This document shows positions 56,427 through 64,000 of a stretch of DNA of 64,000 bases, piece after piece. Origin of the DNA: Tenebrio molitor (taxonomy: Eukaryota > Arthropoda > Insecta > Coleoptera > Tenebrionidae); assembly GCF_963966145.1 (NCBI RefSeq), contig NC_091049.1:20398001-20462000 (forward strand). The letters run 5' to 3'. The number at the start of each line of letters is the position of its first letter. Position 1 is the stretch's first letter. The notes below the pieces were generated by a model, which did not search any database, was not told the DNA's origin, and saw only the letters and a list, made by a program, of their open reading frames with translations. The translations under genes and the position numbers were made by a program.

Positions 56427-56524
56427 GTACGGGATGTGAATTTTCCGGCACGACAACTGGTTTCGGGCACGATGGCGCAGCCGAGTGCCTGATTAGTTGG
56501 AGGGCCGGAAAATACGTCCCGTAC
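56427..56524. repeat. 98-bp hairpin repeat
   Basis: GTACGGGATGTGAATTTTCC at the left and the complement GGAAAATACGTCCCGTAC at the right give arms of about 22 bp. GTACGGGAAA recurs near 58366. Confidence 0.6.
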
Positions 56525-56784
56525 GACATTTGTATTACACTTTTCGGCTGACCAAAATATTAAATCTTTTAAAAATCTAGACTAATTTTATTGTAGAATT
56601 TGACATCGTCAATAAAGAATCGAATGCTGTGGAATCAATTCCTTGACGACCGTGACTGCTCATTTGTTTTTTTCCTAACAAATTATTTGCCGGCTAAATT
56701 TTCACGGTCGTGCTTCAAAATTTGATTTTGGTGTATTAATCGAGTGAAAAAAATGTCTAGTATATAATATAGAGTGAGTTAAAT

Positions 56785-57600
56785 GTGACACCAGAGGCAG
56801 TACAACTAGTGGCAGGACTAAATTCTGAATTATTACCACAAAAATCGAAACAACGTTACATAGGATTTTTTCTCACGAAAGTATGTAATAACTATTCTTT
56901 AATTCACAAATTTTTAATAAACCATATTTTGTTACAGACAGTTTTATTAATAGGTGTTTGTGGTGCCTGTCTCCGAAAGGAGTTATATACTCTGAAAATG
57001 GAAAATGTCAAGAGAAGATATTATATTGATAACTGACACAAAAACCAAAATTTGTAGATCGTTTGCCATTACCAATCCAAACTGGGTTGAAACTGTGAAG
57101 AAATATATGGAAGTCAGGTTAAATTGGTATTAATACAATTAAAACAATTTCAAATAAAATTGACAAATATTTGAACCTTGATTGCCCTATGGACACAAGA
57201 TTGAAGTTCCTAAAATGATTTGTGATGACTGATGGCCTTCCTTCAACATCAAAAACAAAATGTACTATGTTGCAGCTACAGCTCCTCAAACAATGGTGAG
57301 TTGTGTCACAAACTTCGATACAGTGCTTTAATCTACTTGAATTTTTAGCAGTTGCTTCCAATGTAACCATCCAACATTGAGAATTCCATCATCAGTACCG
57401 TAAGAGAAGCACCAGTACAACATATTGACATTCAACCCAGAAGTAATAAAGCTGACAGTTACCAAATTGTTTCTGCATTGTTCTCTAAAGTGGAGAATTG
57501 TAACAATAATGTTTACAACTGTGTTTAGAAAAAATTTCGATTTTACCACTTCAGCAACGGGAATAGTACCGCAATCTCTTTTTAAAAATTTAAAAATTCT
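56785..57600 (+). pseudogene. Crypton-like tyrosine recombinase, decayed
   Basis: A first segment, LVAGLNSELLPQKSKQRYIG, resembles the N-terminal core-binding start of these proteins. After a possible intron at about 56881-56935 comes TVLLIGVCGACLRKELYTLK, where the Arg-Lys-Glu-Leu fits the catalytic RxEL/REEL motif. Then DTKTKICRSFAITNPNWVE follows, then a damaged part, and near 57390-57520 a tail REAPVQHIDIQ...NNNVYNCV. The HxxR box and catalytic Tyr are not identifiable. It cannot make a working enzyme. Confidence 0.5.
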
Positions 57601-57739
57601 GGATTTAGATAACACATTGGTAGTTGAAATTCAAAAAGGTATATTATTATACTCTTGTCACATCGTGAGGAAGTTCCTTAACATTGACACAGAACATAAT
57701 ACACAACAAAGTCATAATGCGGAGGCGAGACGCCGGTAA

Positions 57740-58885
57740 TTATGTTGATAAGCACTGCACTATTACTTGATAGTAATATCCGTAATAGTGTATGTACTCC
57801 GGCAAAATTGCCGTGCCGCCGGGTGGAGGTGGGATAGTTTTTGTTAATAATGTTGCAAATTATTAAAATGTCTTGTACTTAACCACTACTTCCTGGTGAA
57901 AACGAATCATCTTTCTTCAGGTGAATACAAGATTTTGGGGTTAGAATGTTTTGTAGATTTTTATTTTCCAGTTGCACTTTAGCACTAACAGCTAGTACTG
58001 GATAAAGTAGGTACACAAAACCATATATCAACTTCTGTGGTTTTGTTTTATTGTGCTATTTTGTAGATATTTATGAAATACCTGACAATTGTCAAACTTT
58101 TTGACATATAGAGCTGCGAGCTGCCAACCCAATAGGTTGTATTTTCCCTGTTACGATTATTTTCTTTTTCGATCGATATAAATTAAACAAACACATTTAT
58201 CGGAAAAATTATACAGGGAAATGTGTTTTTTGCACTAAATTAAAGTAACGTATGGACACTTTAATTTTAAAGTAAGTGTGAAAAGAATAAATCAACGGTA
58301 TCCGCACATTTTTCCCGTACTCCACTAGATTTTTCCCACATTCCACTAGAAATTTTTGACATTGTACGGGAAATCGCACCTCCCTTGACCTAAAGTGTAA
58401 GGTAACGCTATATTTCCCAGATTGGGAGGCCGAAAACGTTTTTTCCTTGTAAATTTGTTATCACCGGATTCAATACAGGAAGGGGAAGAAGAGAATATAA
58501 GTGTGGTTGCACAAGGACTACCTTTAAGAATTGGATATGTTGAACGGATTGCACCGGGGTTAACCAACAGATAATTTCAAATGCACTGCAGTCAGCCATT
58601 CCAGTTTCGAAAATTTTGTCCCCATTATTGAAAACATAATTAAAAAATGTATAAAAACACCTCAGAACATATTTTTTTCACGCAGCCGCCGCTTCACTGC
58701 CGCCAGATATTTGACAGACGTCAAATCTGACGTATGGGTAATTTCTCCCGCACCGCTAGACATCGGTAACATGAGCACACTCCTTGTGTCACTCTAAACA
58801 TTTGTGAACGATCTGAGGTAGTGTGATTATTCCCCCAATTTTAATTTGTGAACGGCGTTTGGGTGACCCAAGGGTAACCTTTATA
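57740..58885. other. Spacer inside the expanded mariner
   Basis: No gene recognised. Short inverted pairs (TTTTTCCCGTAC near 58311 and GTACGGGAAAT near 58366) suggest a small repeat. Confidence 0.45.
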
Positions 58886-59964
58886 CAGGGTTATTATAAA
58901 TGTTTGTAGTCAACGAGCCCATGAAAACAAATGAAATTTTTTCTTTTGCCGTTCCATAGTTCAATACGAAAATGATACGAAGTAGATTATTATTCTTGAC
59001 ATTAGGAGGTTATGTTTACCTTCAAAAAATTCTTCGAATTATTAACCACAACAGTGAAGATTCGTTTGAAGAGATTGTTCCAACGTTTTAATACCGTGAA
59101 TAACAGTGACTAAAATCCATCAAGACGGGATTTGTTATCAAAGTGAACTTTAAAGTTCATATGGTTCAATCCATCTCATACGGACAAGAAAATTTAATTT
59201 TCTTTATTTCAGTTTTGTAAACTTATCCACTGGTGTTCAACCACAGGTGTGTAGAACTGAATTGTTGCTGCTAAATTATTCAATGGGTACTGAATCATTT
59301 TTGTTTTAAAAGTTTCGAGCAAACAATGTTAGGTACTGTAGTGACCCAGTTTAAAATTCAAATTTAAATTTCCGGTACCGCCACAACAGCACGCCAAATG
59401 TGAAGGTACTAGCGGCTAGACTAGGAACTGCGAGCGGAAAGATAGCGGGGGGTGAAACGGGCTCGCGCGGGTAGTTGAAGGGGGTAGGGCACTTTTGTTT
59501 AGTTTTTCGAAACGAACACACCTTGCGAAGAGCGATCCAAGTTTCTCAAATTTGTAAGTTAAAGCTGACTCAATTTCACTACCGTCCCGTGTAGATATTT
59601 GTGTCCCCGTGAGGAATTCGACGTTTTCCATTCACCTGGGTAACTTATTCCACGTTCGTTGGCTTTTTGTTTTTGTTTTTGGGACCAGGACCACGTGGTA
59701 AGGGTATGTTGTAGATTTCATTTTGTTGCATGCTGTTTCTTTAAGAAGCGCCCATTCGTTAATTTTAAGCGTTATCTTTCTCCCGGGAGGTTCATTTTTT
59801 TAGCAATCTGGTAATTTCGAAAATTCGGAGCCGTCGTCCGAACCGCGTGCGTCCATTTTGGTTTTTTTCACTAACATTTTCTAACGGCACTCGACCCGCC
59901 ATTTTCTTTTTGTTTAATATTGCCAGCGAGTATGGTATTCCTTTTTAAAGCGTTTTATTTTATC

Positions 59965-60140
59965 GTTATTTAACGTCACGTTTTGTTCTCTTTTATTTCC
60001 TCATTGTTTAATGTGCGTTTTGTTTTGCTTATGTTATCATTGTTTAATGTTGCGTTTTGTTTTGCTTATTTTATCATTGTTTAATGTTGCGCTCTGTTTT
60101 GCTGGATTTTCTCATCGTTGAATGTTTCTCTTTGTTTGAT
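59965..60140. repeat. 37-bp tandem repeat, about 5 diverged units
   Basis: Unit TCATTGTTTAATGTTGCGTT... with TTTGTTTTGCTTATTTTA. The three central units are closest and the outer ones decayed. Confidence 0.75.
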
Positions 60141-60312
60141 TGAATTAAACTCGGTTTTTGTTTTTCTTTGGGTTGTTGCTAGATTTCGGAAAAGTTAAAG
60201 TTAAAATGTTGTAAGTACGATCACATGGGGGCTAGGTGACATTCAGGAGGTCGGAGGGGTTGTTTAGTCAAATTTCCGTGGGGGCGACGGTTATGTAGGA
60301 CCGTATAACGGA

Positions 60313-60453
60313 GGTGGTACAAGTTCTGCTGTATGCGACTCTGAGAAGCTGACGTGAAGCCCCCGTCGCAGTTATAGGGATCTTGGGAGTTTGTCGGAAA
60401 CGGTTGGTTGGGGAAGGTGGAACAAGTTCTGCTCTACGCGACTCTGAGAAGCT
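60313..60453. repeat. Two copies of a 37-bp motif 104 bp apart
   Basis: GTGGTACAAGTTCTGCTGTA... (60313-60350) and GTGGAACAAGTTCTGCTCTA... (60417-60453), both ending GCGACTCTGAGAAGCT. Three or four mismatches. This suggests an older 104-bp duplication or a repeated structural motif. Confidence 0.75.
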
Positions 60454-62480
60454 CATCGTACAACCCCGAACGCTAATATCACTCGGAATTGGTCGGTACA
60501 CAGTAGTCCGACACGCGATACCCCGAGTACCTATAAATGTCGCTGCTTTCAAGACGACTCAGATTTTCTGAGTCCCCTCGCGGCCGAAAGTTTGTTACCT
60601 CCAGCTCTAAGTTCCCGTTGGCGTACCTTGACCGCGTAGTTCCAAATTAAACTTTGTTTGTCATTAATCGAATTGTAAAATATGAGTAATACCTGGGATA
60701 CGGTTTTTGAAGAGGGTTTTTCATCCGTCCCTGTCTGTAATAACTGCCTTATAATTTGTTTACTTGTTTCGCGAGCTTTAAACTGTCATTTTGTCTGTCA
60801 TGTGCCGTTTTTCTGCTATTTTAAATATTGTTGCATTCATCTTGTCGTTTATCTTTGTGATGTACTCAACTAGTTAATTTCTTGTACTTCGTTAACCTTA
60901 ATTTCTGTCTTTTGTATTCGTTTCAATTTCTTTTACATCAAAGTTATTACAGGCATTTTTAATAAAAGGTATTTTGCGTCCCTCACATGTGTGTTTTATT
61001 TGCGGCACTCTTCCAACTGGAACCCTCACCGTTTGCATTCCGAACCTTTTCCGCCAAAAGAAAATCACAACGTAGGGCTCCTCCGATTCGATGACGATCA
61101 CGACCACATTTGTTACCGTTTTGCGCAGGTTCAAATATTTGGCGGAAAAAGTAATGTATTCAAATCATTACAGTACCACAAGATTCCAAAACTGTTGATG
61201 GAAAATGAGAGAATGAAATCATTGTAAATAGACATTTTATTTATGTGTTATATGGCAACAAATTAAAGCTATTTAACTGTCCAGCAAGGTTTTATTGTTG
61301 TTGATGTGCATTAAATGATTTCCAATGTTATAATGTGGAGTGGCAGGATACACAAGATGGGCGAGGTTAGACAGGTTCTGTGCATGCGTTGATTCAATCT
61401 GGAATAGTCGTTAACGAAATCAGCGACAAATATGGAAGAGGAGGTATACTTATTAGTTCTAACGTCTCCCTGACTACAATCAGGTTATGAACTTAACAGC
61501 AGGACCATGCCTTGTCTGAAAAGAATGACAAATCCAAAGTTCTGTTATCATTCATGTTGTTTAAAAACCAGCTGCAATATGCAACACGACGTGGATAATC
61601 TGCAGGGTTCAGTTCTTAAAACAATGACATTTTATAAGGGTGCAAATTTAATCTTTTCTTCACAATTTTCTGACATGTGCTCAGTGCTACACCTGACTGT
61701 ACTGACAGTCAGCAATGATGTTCTGGGATTTTGTTCCATTCTCTCTCTCAAAACTTCACCAACTTGAAGCCTTCTCGATGACTTTTCCTTTGAAACATCT
61801 CTAGTTTTGTCTATTCACAATCCACCGAATGTGGGTCATTAAAGATTGTTCCTCTATCTCTAAATTAGGAAACTTTGAGAGATATTGATCCTTACATGAT
61901 TGCATTCTGTTTTCATGTCGTACACCATTTTAATAAAATGAAATAATAATGAAAGTAGTCTGTTCCACAGTGTACCCCATTGCAATCCTACAAATCCTTT
62001 TTATCCTAAAAAAATGTGTTTAGGAGAAACTGATAATTAGAAGAGAGAATTTGGAAGAGAACAGTTAACCTGAAAATAAATTTACTTGAAACTTACAGAA
62101 TTTTACTAACCTAACCTTGATCACTGTTGTATACTCATCGTCGTCTGCTATGGTTGTCTGTGGTCTTAACACTCTTAACTTTTACTAAAGAGTACTAAAG
62201 ACTTATTTTGATTCGAAGGAAAAAAATGCGGTAATCAGTGATTTGACATTGACAGTGACTTTTACAGTTTCAGTTGGTCAGGAACTCACTCATGCCAATA
62301 TTCCACTAGATACAGTGCACAATCGAAACAAGTCGGCACAAATTCATGGCCTACTTGGACTACAAACATTTATAATAACCCTGTACCTACCCAGAGTATT
62401 TATGAACGCGATTGTTTACGTCAGTTTGGCATTTGTTATAGAATTTCGCTGCGATATTTAATTCAAGTGTATCATTTAAC

Positions 62481-63471
62481 ATGTATTCTTCCTCTGAGTA
62501 CGTAGATATGATTCTTACTTTTGCGCGATGTGGGAACAATGCACGTGAAGCAGTAAGCAGATGCAGCCAGTTCGAAGAAGAAGTTAGGGGTGCTCCAAGG
62601 AATGTAAGGACTGTCGAACACGAGGAAGCCGTACTGAATGTCTTTGAGGAAGACGGCACCCGGAGTATTCGAACAGTTGCTCGTGAAATGGGTTTATCCA
62701 AGAGTTCGGTGCAGAGACTTCTAGCTGATAATAGGAGGCATCCATACCACTATACACGAGTACAACATCTTCTGCCAGAGGATTATCCAATTAGGCGAGA
62801 CTTTTATCTATGGTTAATAAACCAAAACGATGCTTCACACTTCTTGTCACGGATATTGTTTTCTGATGAGTCGCTATTTTGCCGGTAAGGTTGTTCCAAT
62901 TATCACAACCTTCATATCTGGGCAGAGGAAAATCCAAGAGAATAATTTCTCAGAGGTTTTCAACATAGGTTTTCTGTTAATTTGTGGACTGGGCTATTGG
63001 GCGATCGTTTGGCAAGTATAAGCGTGGTGGATCCTTCCATTTGTTAAAATTCCGAATCCCCGGCTCTAGATTGGACCGTTTGAATTCCCCGCAAGATTAA
63101 CGGGGGCAAGATATGCTCAGTTCATTGGAACGGAGCTACCTGTTTTAGTTGAAATTGAAATTGTACCTCTTGCTTATCGCATAAGTGACTGGTTCCAACA
63201 TTTTAGCAGAAACGTTCGGGAAATTTTGGATAACCAATATCCACAGCGCTGGATCGGTCGAGGAGGACCGCATCATTGGCCTGCCAGGTCTCCAGATCTG
63301 AATCATTTATCGGCGGCCCATAAATTCAGAGGCTGATCTGAGAGTTTGAATTCAGGAGGCTTTGTTTCAGTTACTGAAGAAATGATAACTAACGCTACTA
63401 CAAGAAGTTTGTTACGTAGAGCACAATTGTGCATATAAATGAATGGTGGTCATTTCGAACATCTGCTTTAA
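62481..63471 (+). pseudogene. mariner-like transposase with second catalytic motif deleted
   Basis: 62481-62888 is open: helix-turn-helix region (FARCGNNAREAVSRC, then TVAREMGLSKSSVQRLL), then SRILFSDESLF with the first Asp. A shift near 62880 leads to NYHNLHIWAEENPREI and LWTGLLGDRL. Near 63195-63215 the motif that normally carries the second Asp is deleted (WFQH joins SRNVREILD directly). IGRGGPHHWPARSPDL keeps the third Asp, and the C-terminus MNGGHFEHLL is intact before the stop. Inactive. Confidence 0.8.
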
Positions 63472-63837
63472 CATTGTTACCTATTTAAATAAATGGTTCT
63501 TTTTAGAATCGCCATTTTTATTGTTTTATTTCGAATTTTGCAATTGTCAAGTCTGATGTTGATGACAGATAAACGTCAACGAATTTTTATATCGGAAAAC
63601 GTTAAAATTCCAGTTGTTTATTTATTTGTGCGATATCAGAGATTTTTTGTTGTTGTTTAGCAACCGATCGGATTTTTTAGTAATACCTGAGGACGAGCTT
63701 CCGGGATTGGTGAAATTAAAAACTTCGTAACTCGGTAATTTGAGCTAGCAGAAAATTTATTTTAGTCAATTTAGAGTCTTTTTTGTTGTCGGCACATGCC
63801 TGTTTTCTCTGGGGAGCCAGTTCTGGGACACCCTGTA

Positions 63838-64000
63838 TAACTACTTCTGCTGCTTTGTACTGAGGTCACTTAAATTGTAAATTGACTCAACACAATGCAC
63901 GATGAAAATTTGAAAATGACAAGTGACGCACAGTTGATTGGTTTTCGCTCGCTCCGATAAACTCGACTCCCGAGATTTTAGCTTGCCGCGAACGTCTCGG
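63838..64000. other. Flank of the mariner element
   Basis: Nothing recognised in the last 163 bases. Confidence 0.5.

Larger units (their letters stand above)
58886..62383. mobile_element. 3.5-kb TA-flanked element of unknown family
   Basis: TA (58884-58885, 62384-62385) flanks inverted ends CAGGGTTATTATAAATGTTT and complement over about 25 bp. The inside shows no transposase. It holds a GC-richer island (about 59350-60640), a 37-bp tandem array and a 104-bp-spaced duplication. Short frames such as 60682-60873 and 60991-61227 have no family I recognise. Confidence 0.6.
55966..63835 (+). mobile_element. mariner element expanded to 7.9 kb by later insertions
   Basis: TA duplications (55964-55965, 63836-63837) flank inverted ends CAGGGTGTCCCAGAACTGGC and complement, matched over about 34 bp. 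The transposase lies at the right (62481-63471). An ordinary mariner is about 1.3 kb, so about 6.3 kb inside is foreign, including a Crypton-like fragment and a second TA-flanked element. Confidence 0.75.

Overview
The window is a repeat-rich, AT-biased metazoan intergenic or heterochromatic block, almost certainly from an insect or other arthropod. The evidence for this is the element mix: an env-bearing Ty3/gypsy errantivirus, R1- and Jockey-type non-LTR retrotransposons, piggyBac, P-like, Tc1/mariner, pogo, Harbinger and hAT DNA transposons, and a Crypton-like tyrosine recombinase. I recognise no ordinary host gene. Nearly every protein-like stretch is transposon-derived and most copies are broken. 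There is one 200-base N gap (24829-25028).

Layout. 1-4.2 kb: a frameshifted zinc-ribbon repeat protein, a pogo copy, an R1 zinc-knuckle remnant and a Harbinger remnant, all on the + strand. 4.24-12.25 kb: a nearly complete errantivirus (LTR-gag-pol-env-LTR) with a 4-bp TGCA target duplication. Its 333-bp LTRs differ at one base, so it is recent, yet pol has an in-frame stop and env is interrupted twice. 12.66-14.35 kb: a Tc1 element with double (IR/DR) ends. 14.5-25.0 kb: a pogo element split exactly at a TA by an 8.9-kb long-inverted-repeat element. That element carries a Harbinger transposon with paired Myb-like and transposase genes, a reverse pogo remnant, a THAP element and a foldback repeat.

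25.4-54.6 kb: about 23 transposon fragments of very different classes, of which all but two read on the - strand. They include pogo, three P-like fragments, Tc3, Tigger, two piggyBac copies plus an N-terminal piece, IS630-like, BEL, gypsy, hAT, mariner and Jockey, ending in three head-to-tail GC-rich R1-clade elements. Several neighbours are fused in frame into chimeric ORFs with no visible terminal repeats at the joints; the longest is a 701-codon R1-piggyBac ORF. 54.6-64 kb: a foldback repeat, a tRNA-derived SINE-like unit, and a mariner whose ends lie 7.9 kb apart because a Crypton-like fragment and a second TA-flanked element sit inside it.

The genes do not form a host pathway. What can be reconstructed is an insertion history: nested insertions, target duplications and decay. 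The most interesting higher-order signal is the strand polarity of the 25-55 kb block, which would fit a one-strand transposon trap such as a piRNA cluster. That is inference and needs small-RNA data. Misassembly of repeats is the main alternative explanation for the chimeric joints.
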